A stretch of 64,000 bases of DNA from Maea johnstoni (lineage: Eukaryota; Annelida; Polychaeta; Spionida; Magelonidae): the NCBI GenBank assembly GCA_963942565.1, contig OZ012686.1, forward strand, positions 6,088,659-6,152,658, read 5' to 3'. Position 1 is the first letter of the stretch. The number at the start of each line of letters is the position of its first letter. A program made the translations under genes and the position numbers. The notes below the pieces were generated by a model. That model did no database searches, had not been told where the DNA came from, and worked only from the letters and a program-made list of their open reading frames with translations. Positions 12,801 through 22,599 of this stretch are shown here, piece after piece.

Positions 12801-15800
12801 GGCATAACGAACTCCTAATGGATAAACCCTAGATCCGCCCTATAATATCATCGACCATGTATTTCATACATTTGCACCTAAGTTCCATAGAACATTCTAT
12901 TTCATGAATGCTCACATTATTTAACACTATTTGACAAGACAAGCGTGCGAAAATATATCCCTTTCATGCGAATGGACAAAATCATGCATATGTTCTTGTT
13001 CTACTCCCAGGAAATACTCAAAGGTGCCATTGCCAACAATGTCCGATATTGATTGAGCATAAGTTGGATTTTGTCATTAGAAAAGCGTTAACGATTATCT
13101 AGTTGCCTTTATGCACCAGTCAATTGAATCCCCGGGAGGGGGGGGGGGGGGCCGGGATGGGGCGGGGATAGTGCACCGACCTTCTGCACTATTTTGCATA
13201 GTCCCCACCCCCCGCGGCACATTTTTTTGTCACTAATCCCGCCCCCCGGGGCACATTTTTTAAAGGGGCCCTAAAGGCTCACATACATATCAGCTTATAT
13301 GAAAATAATACACTTCAAGAACTTCGTTTTCTCTCAGTGATCCCATGAGGGGAGATTTTTGCATATTGCCATCATCCTGCCCAGCCCCTGGAAGCCACTG
13401 GCTGCGGCCATATTTTCAATTAGGTGGCAGAGATCACTTCCGGCCCCTAGCTCTGTGCCTATCTCATGCACCACTAATCTCCTTTGCTACCCAATAACAC
13501 TGACCACAGCAGGGGGTGATGACTCGGATTCACAATGGCGGCGGCCTTGGCTCAGAGGAGGTGCTATTCACTAATTGCAATTGTAGATTTCTCTTTGTGT
13601 GGGGCTCTAGGGGTTCCCTGTTTATGACAGATGTTGAGCTATGTTTATGAACTTTCATATAAACCTATGATTTGTTCTTCCCCAAGTTCCCCTTTAAACC
13701 ATATTTTCTATCCATGTGGACATCAAAAATATGATAAATGAACATGAAAATAAACTTTTATTGTATTGAATTGTACAAATTCAGGAACATCGGATCCTAG
13801 AAAAAAAAACTATCATATTGAGGGCCTTCATGCACCTCATGAAGATTGTCTTTGTTGAAGAGTCCATAGCATGATAGCAGCTTGGTCTGTAGTACGTGAG
13901 AAATTCCAGCCACTGCACATCCTCATGCAAACTATCAATTCTTATCAATTTCTTACCACGATTGGATTTTAAAATGGCTATTTCATTTTTAGATATTTCT
14001 GGCATATAATAGCTTGTGCAGCCCTTCTGCAAAGAAGTGTTTATGATTGGCATACCTTGAAAAACGTTCCACTGGATTGGTCAGTTTCGAAGTTCATTAG
14101 GACAAAATTTGCGATGTGCGCAAGTTTTGTGCGCAACTTGTTTCTGCAAAGTACAAACAAAAACGGCGACCACTATCGGCGGAATTTAAGAAAGTATGAC
14201 GTCACGGTGAGACAGAATCCCATCGTAACTTTGTGACTGCTTTCAAGGTTAATGCAGAATGATTAGGGAACGCACTAGTGCGTTGCACATACTTTTGACC
14301 GCCACTGACCACGCAACATGCGCAACCACGTACCAAATCCTTAGTGCAACAAATGCTCACGCGACACCATGATTATAGTAGCAGGAAAAATTGCCACGCC
14401 GATGTTCTCCATGTTCAAAAAAAATATAAATTATCTGCATCTCTGCGGGTCAACTTTAATGCAGTTTAGAATGTTATAACCGCCACAACTCATTTTACTT
14501 GCCATTTAATTATTTTAAAGCTGTTGTGAAATGACGATGTTGCGATAGCAGGGTGCAACATAGGTTCCAAAACATTTCTTGCTGAGCATGGCAAGCTGCC
14601 CCTAAAGTTTACTTGCCCACGCTGGCACTTCCACTTGTCCCACAACCCTGTTTAACTGAGGTGAGTTACATTGCGGGGACTCTGCCAAAAGACATTTCTT
14701 GCCGAGTGGGGCAAGTAAGGGTCTTGTTCTGCTTGCCAGATTGCCGTTTTTGCCGAATTCACTTGCAAAGTGGCAAGTGGTTATTTTGCACGCTGGATAG
14801 GTTGAAATCGTAGCAATTGTTGTGCCATTAATTTTTGGTTAATCACTACTCATACTGTGTGGTTATTTCACAAATATTTTCGCGATTCACGAGCATTTAA
14901 AGCTTTGCTTTGTAGTCACATTATAATTAAAGTGTTATCCTCCATATTTTACGAGATTCAGTTATCATCAATGTGTTTGTTTTTGTTAAAATTCTTGTTT
15001 TTTTCCTCGTATTTATATAAAAAAAAGAAGATAATTTCATACTAGCCACATTCAGTGCCGGTCGTATCATTATGACAATATCTCATACCATTTGTCTATC
15101 CACTGCTGGGCGGCAGATTGGGCTAATCATAAACAAGTAAATAGGATTTTGGCATGAGGATTTGGGTGGTATTCACTATCCCCGCCCCGTGCCCCGGCCT
15201 ATATCGTCGCTCTACTAATTCGTTATGTCCCCACCCTGCGGGGCAGCATTTTGGTGTACTAAACAGGATAAGCCCGGCATCGCCCGGCCATTTCCCGCCC
15301 CCCCTCCCGGGGATTCAATTGACTGGTGCATTATTGTAATTCAACATGAGGCGGGCTGGTGATAAATTTGTTATCCTCATTGTAGTTGTGATATGGCCGA
15401 TGTTTGCGTTCAGCCAGCTGTAAAGCCTGCCTCCCAGGCCATATTCAAATGTCATCCCTTGTGGCCCTTCCAACTCCCAATCAACGTAAAATATGCATAA
15501 AACTCGCATTTTTGACCAAAAATATGCATAAACATTTTTTACCGACTTACCTACCGTATTTTTTTCCGGGACGTTACAGGAAACAAACATTTTTTCTAGG
15601 CCTTACAAGTATGTAGAGTAGAAAAACAGAAGGCCAGCCCTACTTCAATGAACTTCCGTGTTTTAATCGTATAGGTAATGAGCCAATTTGTGTGTTTTAT
15701 GGGGGTGGGCGGGTGGGCACATCCCCGTATAACTGTTAAAAAGAAGTACCACTGTCCTTTCAACGATTTGTATCGCTTAGTGTGTGAGCTGCTTCCACCA

Positions 15801-16839
15801 ATCAATTACATCAGTGTACCGAATAATATGACAGTATGTATTAGTTAGGATTAGTTAATGCATACATAGCAATGCACCCATACTTTTTAGAGGGACCAGG
15901 AACATGAACTCATGAATATTCTCAGGAGTGTGTAGCTAAACGCTAATATGAAAGGATAATTGCTCTTAGGTAAGGAGTTAGCAGAGCCAATACAAATAGG
16001 AATGTTGACATACCTGTATTTTAAAACCCATATATACAACTTAAAGATTTTCCATGTATACACCATTGTCAATAGTCAAGGCAGAAATAAAAAGGTGAAT
16101 AAAAAAGGATGATGGTAAGGATGAAAAGATGGTTATAATTACGTTAGCAGCCATTTTGTTCACTGTGTGGAGCTGGCACCATTGCACCTTTCAATAAAGT
16201 GTGTGTGTGTGGGGGGGTTATTCTCAATTTCCTTAAACATTAAAACGAAGCCTAGTTCTAGGACAAGATATTCATGTCATGTCTTCATCTATCTGACTGA
16301 CCAGTGTGACCACCCTTTGGGCCTTCTACCACCAGCCACGGAAACTTACGCTTAGAATTCCCCTTCCGATGCTAAGGCTACTTTCATTCAAAGCACAATG
16401 ACGTAAATGCTCTTGGAAACCATCTAAACCCATTTTATGTTGGTATTCATAGGAAAGCTCTCGCTGAGTAATGTTAGATTAGTACCCATGAGGTGCTTGG
16501 GTTTCGGTAATTTTTTCAGATTCTTTGAATCATTTTGTATTGGACAATTAGCCACCAGCAGCATAAGGGTTAAAGAAAATTTAGAGACCAGAACAGAGAA
16601 AGGCATCAGTTGAACCTATTGAAATCATAGACTAGGAGCTAGTCTAATCAAAATATGTAAGGTCAGAAAGATATCACATAATCAGTTAGGCTAGTCTGAG
16701 CTGCTACAGGGATAAAAGTGTTAATGTCCAACAGGCAAATGACGTCAATTAGAGGTCGGACTGAGGTCAGTTTGATTGTCTTGCCGGAAAATCGTAAACC
16801 CAACCAACAAATCTTACTGGCTAGAACCATGAGGGGTGT

Positions 16840-16877
<38 letters not shown>

Positions 16878-18498
16878 GGTGGTGGTTGTTACGTACCTTT
16901 CAACAGCTTAGGCCATGCAGAGATATATCAGCACTATTTCAATAAATAACCCCTTATGTGACAGCCTATTTCTAGTTTATTTGTCTGTTGATTCCTTGGA
17001 CCTGAAGTTGACCTCAAATTTGAGACTTCAAAATCCTGGAAACTAGAAAATGCAGCACAGGATAGCTTGATAATAGGAAATTCTAATCTATTAATATTTC
17101 AAAAAAAAGTGTTTTATTCAACATCCAGCATACAAAATGGCAGAACACTTAATTCCATTATTACCTTAGATAAGGTCCAGAAAACCGGGAAAAAATACTA
17201 TTTCAGGTGAACAAATTTCTTTGAAAATAGTACAGCTTCAGAGATTAACTTCTTTATTTATCTATTTCACCTTATAAACAAACTTGAAAGTTTTGGTTTC
17301 TGAGAATTAGAAGGTGGAATTTACTAAAAATGACTCTCATGACTGATGTTTAGTCTTATCACAAGTGAAATAGAGTCCCCGATTGAACCACCCCAAATAT
17401 GTATATTGCAATTACACTATCATCAATTAAGCATCGTAAACAATAGTTCCTACATTCATCCCCAGAATCTCTATATTGTTAAGCCTCACCAAAAAGTAAA
17501 ATTCATGTCTTACATGTTTGAAAGTACAAGAGGTCCATTGAACCTGCTACCCAACCTGCTAGGCAAGATGGCCGCCTTCCTTATCTAACTGAGCTCCTAG
17601 GTAAGATTTCCCTCCACAGTGCAAAGCTAATGGACTGCATGCCACGTTGCCACTCCCTTTAGGTAAAACTCCCTGGGCCATGTCGCGACGAGATAGAAAC
17701 TCGAAATCGAAAAGAAATTCCCTACCCTTTACGAACAGTTGCAGAAGCACCATAGACAGCCCTCTACAACGCCACACATTTATAAGGCGACCATGACAAC
17801 CCGCTTGATGTGAGGCTGGAACCATGATAGTGGTGGTGCTCGGTACATGCACTAACTCTGGTAGGAACTTGGAAGTTTCGTTTTTCGTCACTTTTTCTGC
17901 CATGATGCCATTTCTTGAATAGCCAGTTGTATCTGGTGGAGGAAAACGACGCACCCGGCAAAAACCACCGCCTATCACGCTAGCTCTGGTACTCACCAAG
18001 ATAGAGAATTAATCCGCGAAGAAGTGGCCATATGAAATTGGTCTTCAGAGTAAGAAGATGTGGGGTGATGCCCGGAAACTTCCCCTGGAAGTCGGTGGCC
18101 TCGCTCAGGAAATTACAGAATGCCCCGCACCCCATGATACCGTGGGGGTGGTACCCCATAATGTAGTTTTTCTTGGGGTCCAAATCTGCTGTTTTCAGAA
18201 GCGATATAGGGAAGTAATCTCTCATGTGACACCAGAGTTTCCATCGCCGGACACTCATTAATCTGCGGCCACCACGGCTTGATATCTTCCGTACGGTGAA
18301 GTCATAGGTGATCCACGTGAAATACAGCAAGGCTATCCAATACCACCTCGAAAAAAGCAAGTAAATGAAGAGGCTAGAGAAGAAAATTGGCGCCACCAGA
18401 AACAAGCAGACGAAGATCAATACCGAGATCGTCTGCAACCGCCGTTCTATGGGTATGCTGAATATAGGGACCCAATCTATCCCGCTTCTTCCCGCCAT
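6662..18498 (-). CDS. MOGAT2: 2-acylglycerol O-acyltransferase (DGAT2/MOGAT family), four exons
   Basis: Four - strand exons (18498-17997, 10326-10152, 7552-7353, 6816-6662) have GT/AG borders and matching phases (1, 2, 1). They total 1032 bases, or 343 residues, close to MOGAT2 and shorter than DGAT2, which has a longer N-terminus. Residues 24-58 form the hydrophobic hairpin that anchors the family in the ER membrane. YHPHG at 116-120 is the catalytic motif. Later family motifs follow: [28 protein letters not shown] and IPYRTPI. The C-terminal [17 protein letters not shown] resembles MOGAT2 more than DGAT2. Enzymes of this family transfer a fatty acyl group from acyl-CoA to mono- or diacylglycerol at the ER and lipid droplet. 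All motifs are intact, so the gene looks functional. The choice between MOGAT and DGAT2 rests on motif resemblance only. Confidence 0.9.
7121..7265 (+). repeat. SINE-like dispersed repeat body in intron 3
   Basis: The sequence starting GAAAGTTGCCAGTGACTTGG is shared with copies at 19385-19505 (+), 17872-17990 (-), 37195-37357 (-) and 36955-37060 (-, partial). The copy at 19285 adds a tRNA-like head, so this looks like the body of a tRNA-derived SINE. The copy is diverged. Confidence 0.6.
7353..7552 (-). CDS. MOGAT2: acyltransferase exon 3
   Basis: This 200-base exon has acceptor TTTTCTAG before AGCATCG and donor GTAAGC after CACAGTTG. It encodes [16 protein letters not shown], then [15 protein letters not shown] and [10 protein letters not shown], all well-known conserved blocks of the family. 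Confidence 0.92.
7556..7912. repeat. ~117-bp minisatellite, about three copies, in intron 2
   Basis: The block with TTCTTGGGTGGATTTAGA...GAGTTTTGAAA..TATGTGGTTG..ATTGTTTCATTATTGGCC is repeated about three times with drift. The array abuts the acceptor side of exon 3. It is non-coding. Confidence 0.75.
7913..9073. other. intron 2 sequence, little recognised
   Basis: This holds ordinary AT-rich intron sequence. A short partial match to the SINE-like body occurs at about 8548-8600 (GAAGTTGCAAGTGACCTGGG). I see no exon of the - strand gene and no other gene. Confidence 0.45.
9081..9126. mobile_element. 46-bp palindromic insertion with 7-bp target duplication
   Basis: The 46 bp from CAGGAACTTTATATTTG to AAATAAATAGTTCCTG form a near-perfect palindrome. 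It is flanked by an exact 7-bp direct repeat ATACAAC (9074-9080 and 9127-9133). The same ends and the same target-duplication length occur at 24067-24099 and 21597-23263. The three define a mobile family with ends CAGGAACTA. No superfamily was assigned. Confidence 0.8.
9128..9246. repeat. ~120-bp near-perfect inverted repeat (hairpin)
   Basis: The left arm includes GACCATTCAGTTGCCCGAAA and AATAATAAATGAAGAATTAT. The right arm includes their complements ending TTTTTCAGGCAATTCAATGG. Arms are about 55 bases with a very short loop. The hairpin directly follows the 46-bp palindromic insertion; it is probably a separate small foldback MITE. Confidence 0.75.
9601..9853. mobile_element. Tc1/mariner-type MITE, TA target
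   Basis: The element starts AGAGTGGAACCCCTCGAAAT and ends GAGGGGTTACACTG, with TA on both sides (9599-9600 and 9854-9855). Inside, a block of about 110 bp (TTGTTTGGGACTGAC..AATGTGG.CACTTTAGAGG) is repeated. It is non-coding. The TA duplication and the CAGTG-like ends fit the Tc1/mariner group. Confidence 0.7.
9960..10125. repeat. dispersed repeat, inverted copy of 366-560
   Basis: It is the reverse complement of the element at 366-560, sharing GGTCTCTCGCTACATATCC and the segment near GAGGGCTCTCG. It lies just 3' of exon 2 of the - strand gene, in intron 2. Confidence 0.55.
10152..10326 (-). CDS. MOGAT2: acyltransferase exon 2
   Basis: This 175-base exon has acceptor TTAAAG before GTGGCTGTGAC and donor GTAAGT after CGAACAGG. 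It encodes [35 protein letters not shown] and [17 protein letters not shown], matching the family's central blocks. Confidence 0.92.
10372..12795. repeat. large tandem duplication in intron 1 (two diverged units)
   Basis: Unit 1 (about 10372-11268) and unit 2 (about 11265-12795) both hold, in order: CGACGACGAGCGAAGCTCT, ACATTGGATGAACGGGAA, TATATTTCGTGGATTGTTAG, GCGCCAGTTTCTAAGGAAAA and, at their ends, a block of about 144 bp (11125-11268 and 12652-12795) with CCATAAATTGATCGATGG and a GC-rich hairpin around GCTACGCTCG. Unit 2 has an extra piece and a poly-C run at 11807. A third partial copy sits at about 22235-22505. The unit is more GC-rich than the surrounding intron. Apparent open frames in the two units drift freely, so I regard it as non-coding. 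Confidence 0.75.
13112..15330. mobile_element. 2.2 kb element with terminal inverted repeats and TTA duplication
   Basis: The left end TGCACCAGTCAATTGAATCC is exactly inverted at the right end, finishing GATTCAATTGACTGGTGCA. The match continues inward through CCCGGGAGGGGG. Both sides are flanked by TTA (13109-13111 and 15331-15333). Both ends carry G- or C-rich runs and phrases such as CCCCGCCCC. A 3-bp TTA duplication would fit PIF/Harbinger, but no transposase is visible in the interior, so it is non-autonomous or decayed. The interior has a motif-rich patch at 14560-14790 with repeated CTTGCC/GGCAAG words. It lies in intron 1. Confidence 0.7.
15422..15605 (-). repeat. dispersed repeat, empty-site paralogue of 23985-24225
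   Basis: Read on the - strand this gives CCTAGAAAAAATGTTTGTTT, GGTCAAAAATGCGAGTTTTA, TGCATATTTTACGTTGATTG and GGAGTTGGAAGGGCC. The same order occurs on the + strand at 23985-24225. It lacks the 33-bp palindrome that splits the other copy. Its right portion also shares CCTGCCTCCCAGGCCATATT with the MITE at 20601. Confidence 0.75.
16358..16573. mobile_element. TTAA-type MITE (copy 3, left flank degraded)
   Basis: The left end CCCTTCCGATGCTAAGGC and right end CACCAGCAGCATAAGGG match the copies at 4841 and 5990. TTAA survives on the right (16570-16573), and the left flank reads GAATT. It lies in intron 1 of the acyltransferase. Confidence 0.6.
16838..16876. repeat. poly-G tract
   Basis: A run of about 38 nearly uninterrupted G follows GGGGTGTG and is followed by GGT repeats. 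It is a low-complexity tract with G-quadruplex potential, and its length may be unreliable in assembly. Confidence 0.9.
17872..17990 (-). repeat. SINE-like repeat beside the exon 1 donor
   Basis: On the - strand this reads GATAGGCGGTGGTTTTTGCC and continues through CCACCAGATACAACTGGC, the same body as at 7121 and 19385. It begins about ten bases inside intron 1, next to the GTGAGT donor of the acyltransferase, so the insertion is very close to the splice site. Confidence 0.6.
17997..18498 (-). CDS. MOGAT2: acyltransferase exon 1 (start, membrane anchor, HPHG)
   Basis: The exon opens at ATG (18498) and ends with CTATCTTG|GTGAGT, leaving phase 1. It encodes 167 residues: a short N-terminus, a hydrophobic hairpin (24-58), YIMGYHPHG (112-120) and [15 protein letters not shown]. 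The start was chosen because the first ATG gives the usual N-terminal length of MOGAT proteins. Confidence 0.93.
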
Positions 18499-18558
18499 AC
18501 TTGCTATTACTGTTTGCTCCTGTCGTCTGACCTACTACGCTATATCACACACACACAG

Positions 18559-18568
18559 CATGTATATA
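18559..18568 (-). promoter_or_regulatory. possible TATA box of the acyltransferase gene
   Basis: The - strand reads ATTTATATAC about 60 bases upstream of the ATG, followed by a (GT)n-like stretch. The distance allows a short 5' UTR. It is inferred from sequence and position only. Confidence 0.35.
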
Positions 18569-19284
18569 AATGTAGGTTCCTCTATTCGTGTCACCAGCTC
18601 GAGAAGTAGACGTGTTCTAGGCAAACATTTCCCTGTTCATAGTACTACAGTCTATCATGTAGCAAGGTCATCAGCTTGGAACGAGATAGCGGTGACATTA
18701 ACCCTCGACCTCCCAACGCTCAGCCCACGACAAACACGCAGGGCGCACAAGGCAGATCTCGAGCAACATGCGTGGTCGTCGGGACGTCAGCTGTTGTTAT
18801 GTTGATGTCATGGTACTACTCACACTGTATCACTAGTCCACCCAAATTCCGTTCTTTCATGTTTCATGTGATGGGCAACGTGATATCTCATCACACATGC
18901 ACACACTCACGCACGCATGTAAACGCACGCACACACATATGCACTACTGTCGTTTACTAAAAAAAATGTGTGATTGTCTGGCAAAGATGATCCTTGTTAT
19001 ATCCGAAGGTGACACGTCCCTTAGCTCTGGGCCGACAACGAACACCTTCCACCAGAGATATGAGGTCTTATCATCAGCTCCACTCTGACAGATTCTACCA
19101 GCTGATTGGCCAATTTCGGTATTCTACTGGACTAAATTGGGCGTCTTACATTGCTTTTCACAATTGTCAATGTTAGGAGTCCAATATTAATCATGCACTG
19201 GGATCTTAACCGTTACTGCCATTTCGTCTTGGTTTTACTTCTGTAGAAAATGTTCGTGCAGATCCAGACCTTAAAGGTTGCTGC

Positions 19285-19510
19285 TAGTTGTGGCCTGCTC
19301 GATGTCCGAGTGCTCTAGGGAGTTACTAGTGACTGCACGCTGTCTCTCATCACTGGCTGGATTCGTATCCCAGCTGGGCCATGTGCGAAAGTTGCCAGTG
19401 ACTTGGGATTAGGCGGTGGTTTCGTCGGGTACTCCAGTTTCATCCGCATCTCACAACTGGCTAGTCACGATTTACACTAAACATTTCAGAAAAAGGGACG
19501 ACAGTCGAAA
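19285..19510 (+). repeat. tRNA-derived SINE
   Basis: A tRNA-like head has an A-box-like region (GATGTCCGAGTGCTCTAGGG) and a B-box-like region (GGATTCGTATCC) about 65 bases later. It is followed by the body shared with 7121, 17872 and 37195 (GTTGCCAGTGACTTGGGATT). This is the most complete copy in the window and ties the dispersed bodies to a SINE. It is diverged. Confidence 0.55.
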
Positions 19511-20600
19511 TTCTACATTCCAAGTCCCTCCACTACCAGCTTGTATTAAATACATAACGTACACGTCGTTAAGTTTAGTTAATTGATAACACTTCCAAAA
19601 TACGTAAATCTTTAGCATTTAAATGCGGTGTCACTCATAATAACGTTAACATGGGCCTACCCTTCAAACACTGGCAAGCCGAATAGGGAACTTCTTCAGG
19701 TTACTTTGATTAGCTCTTTATCATGATAATTTCCCATATATGTTTTCGCCGATTTCCTTGTAATCATATCTTAGTCTACGACCCACCTTCTACTACTAGT
19801 ATTTGTCCATTCCATACCCCGTTCCTAAGTAATTTTCAAAATTATGTTATAATCCAGGTGACACTTCTAGGGGGTGGGTCTAGGCAAGAATCGTTGGGAG
19901 TTCAATTTTACATGACTGCGAGTATGTAGGAAGCATCACAAGGATTCTATATATCAGAATATTTAACACGCCAACATAAGGATTTTCGGTTGAGCTATAT
20001 ATTTTCATCCCCATGCATGTTGCAAGGATACCTGGCAATTTCAATTCAAGTCAACCAATAAATTCCCATTTCTCCACAGAAACACATCGTCTAGGTGCTA
20101 GTAACTAAACAATGGCGAATAAATCTATAACTTTAGTTACAATGCAACAAATATTTCAAGAGAAGATATAACCAACGTCGTCGACACATCTAGGAGTTAT
20201 TCTATTAAAAAGATATCACCAACATAGCTCGACCTTCTGGGGCCCTGTAGATATGCGCCACTTACCAAATCTAGTATACATAGACTAACATTACCACAAT
20301 TCCCCACTAATTCAGAGTCAACATCGGTCAAAGTTTCATTAAAATTATTAACCTGTTTCAATTGAATTTTGAATGTATGATTTATGTGCACCAACAAATG
20401 GAGTACCAGCAAAATGCATTACACAATTGCAAACGTGTACAACTAAAATGACATTTTTCGTCAACTTCTCGGATGTCTTGTCCGAAAAGTACTGTATAAA
20501 ATGTCTTTAAAGGCATATTAGAAAGTTTCCTTAAGCAACTTTCTGTGTTTTGACTTTCCTACTTTTAAGCGAGCACAAGCTCCGTGTGCATATCCATACC
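19511..20600. other. intergenic, no feature recognised
   Basis: AT-rich sequence. I see no gene, splice-supported exon or repeat end here. Confidence 0.4.
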
Positions 20601-20869
20601 TAGCCTGCCTCCCAGGCCATATTTAAATGTCATCCATTGTGGATAGATGGCACTGCAGTAAGCTAATCTATATCTATACTGCTAGACTTGCTACAAGTCT
20701 GTGATATCTGGCTCTTTTACTGATCTGACCTGAGTTGATTTCATTCCAAGTTTAGTTCTGAATAAATCCTCAAGGGGGACACACTTAATTGAGCTGCAGT
20801 CTGTATCACAACTGACCTCCTAGTACACCGCAAGGGAGGACATTTAAATATGGCTTGGGAGGCAGGCTA
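20601..20869. mobile_element. 269-bp MITE with long terminal inverted repeats
   Basis: The left end TAGCCTGCCTCCCAGGCC, continuing ATATTTAAATGTCATCC, is inverted at the right end finishing GGGAGGCAGGCTA. The interior is non-coding. A half copy of the left end occurs at about 15425-15465. Confidence 0.75.
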
Positions 20870-20950
20870 TTTCTATACCTAGTTGTAAAAGAAAGATGTC
20901 TCCTCCCGTACACCCTTTATTCCTTGTACTGACTGTAGCTTATGCAATTT

Positions 20951-21440
20951 CATACCCGTCAAGTCTCCTGTTTTTAACAGGAGTCTCCTGTTTTTTGGAC
21001 TTCATTTTACCTGCCTCCTGTTTTTCTCCTGTTTTTTTCTTGTCTCCTGTTTTTCTCCTGTTTTTCTAGAAAACCAGTCTAAAGCGACTATAATCTCCTG
21101 TTTTTCCTCAAGTTCAGCCCAGATCTACTTAAACTCCTACAGCTTAGCATGCAACTCAGCTCTTCTAGCCTGCCTAAACAATACTCAGTTGACCTAATTG
21201 AACCCAGCTTGCCCAAAAGTTGCAATTAGCCTAGATAACCAATTAACCATTCCTATTTTTAGCAGTAGATATGTTTTTTTTAAATTTGATTGGCACTACA
21301 TTAGGTAGGAGCCACCTGGTGGGACGTTGGTAAATTATATATACAGGTGCGGCACCTGGTGGGAAGTTGGTAAACTGACGTATATGGTAGCCACGTGAGA
21401 AAATCTCCTGTTTTTTTTTTGTCTGGGGTTGACAGGTATG
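20951..21440. mobile_element. 490-bp element, CATACC..GTCAA ends, 6-bp duplication, CTCCTGTTTTT repeats
   Basis: The ends are CATACCCGTCAA and, inverted, TTGACAGGTATG. An exact 6-bp direct repeat CAATTT flanks them (20945-20950 and 21441-21446). Just inside the left end TCTCCTGTTTTT recurs about eight times; one copy lies just inside the right end in the same orientation (21403-21419). The element is non-coding. The superfamily is unknown to me. Confidence 0.7.
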
Positions 21441-21639
21441 CAATTTATAGGGTTAATTTCTTTGACTCAGGTTTTCTCTACCCTCCTTTTATTTGACAAC
21501 TCAGTGCATATTGCCGGAAAAAAATTTGATGATGAAAACATTAAACATGACAAAAGTATTTATTGTACGATGCGCCGGTTTTAAAATGAGTGGAAGCAGG
21601 AACTATATATATATATATATGGAAGGCCAAAGTGGACAA

Positions 21640-22068
21640 AAAGGGCATTTATTAATATTAATAAATGATTTATTAATATTAATAAATGATTTATTAATAT
21701 TAATAAATGGCATGATTTATTAATATTAATAAATGATTTATTAATATTAGAAAATCATTTATTAATATTAATAAAGCATTTATTAATATTAATAAATCCT
21801 CAGCATTTATTTATATTAATAAATGATTTATTAATATTAATAAATGATTTTCTAATACTAATAAATCATTTATTAATATCAATAAATCATTTATAAATAT
21901 TAATAAATGGCATGATTTTCTAATATTAATAAATGATTTATTAATATTAATAAATCATTTATTAATATTAATAAATCATTTATTAATATTAATAAATGTT
22001 GAGCATTTATTAATATTAATAAATGATTTTCTAATATTAATAAATGATTTTCTAATATTAATAAATGA
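21640..22068. repeat. tandem palindrome array, block 1
   Basis: The 18-bp perfect palindrome TTTATTAATATTAATAAA repeats about every 21-23 bases, roughly 20 times, with variants (TTTTCTAATATTAATAAA). Single spacers such as TGGCA and CTCAGCA interrupt the phase. Confidence 0.95.
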
Positions 22069-22091
22069 GCGCCACCTTTTGTTTGCTAAGG

Positions 22092-22573
22092 GAGTCTTTA
22101 CATGTGAAATAATGAATACCCCCTACACGTGCTTGGGATAAGATACTATTACCACTATCCTTCCCAATTATCGCTCAATGTGTTCGCCACGTGTCTGTCT
22201 ACAAATATAACATGCTCAGCTATACGCATACAATAAAAACACCCCTTCTTTTATCAGAACACTGACATTGGATGAACGGGAACACGCATTTTAACTTTTG
22301 AACTTATAATTCTTTGCCGGCCTGTTTAGCGGCAGCACTGCCAGCAGACTGACGGAAGCCCAGTCACTCGGCGTCAGAGCCGAGTATATTTCGTGGATTG
22401 TAAGGGGATTTTCACACCCATACTTCGTACCAGGGTGCAAAAAAAGTAGCCTTCCTTTACAAAATCACGGACATGCGGAGGTCTTAAAAATGACCGCGTA
22501 CAACTCCCTCTGCTATTTTCATGCAACTGCCATGTGCTAGGGAGCATTCATTATTTCATAAAGAATTGAATAG
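22092..22573. mobile_element. sequence nested between the palindrome arrays, with its own inverted ends
   Basis: The left end has ATGTGAAATAATGAATACCC followed by CCTACACGTG. The right end has the inverted counterpart CATGTGCTAGGGAGCATTC then ATTATTTCATA. Inside, 22235-22505 is a partial copy of the 10.4/11.4 kb repeat unit (ACATTGGATGAACGGGAACA, TATATTTCGTGGATTGT). It seems to be a second element inserted in the array. Exact borders are uncertain. Confidence 0.5.
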
Positions 22574-22599
22574 TTCAAGGTTCCTCCAATAGATGTCAC

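Noticed and set aside
16718-16945. Open frame with a Gly run
   Set aside because: It is the poly-G tract; there is no motif or splice context.
17559-17999. 146-residue open frame overlapping the acyltransferase exon 1 border
   Set aside because: It is intron and SINE-like sequence read through; the supported exon is in another frame and ends at the GTGAGT donor.
18898-18960. Possible RNA gene around the (CA)-rich stretch near 18900
   Set aside because: Only a degenerate CACACGCACG microsatellite is present; there is no structure or promoter boxes.
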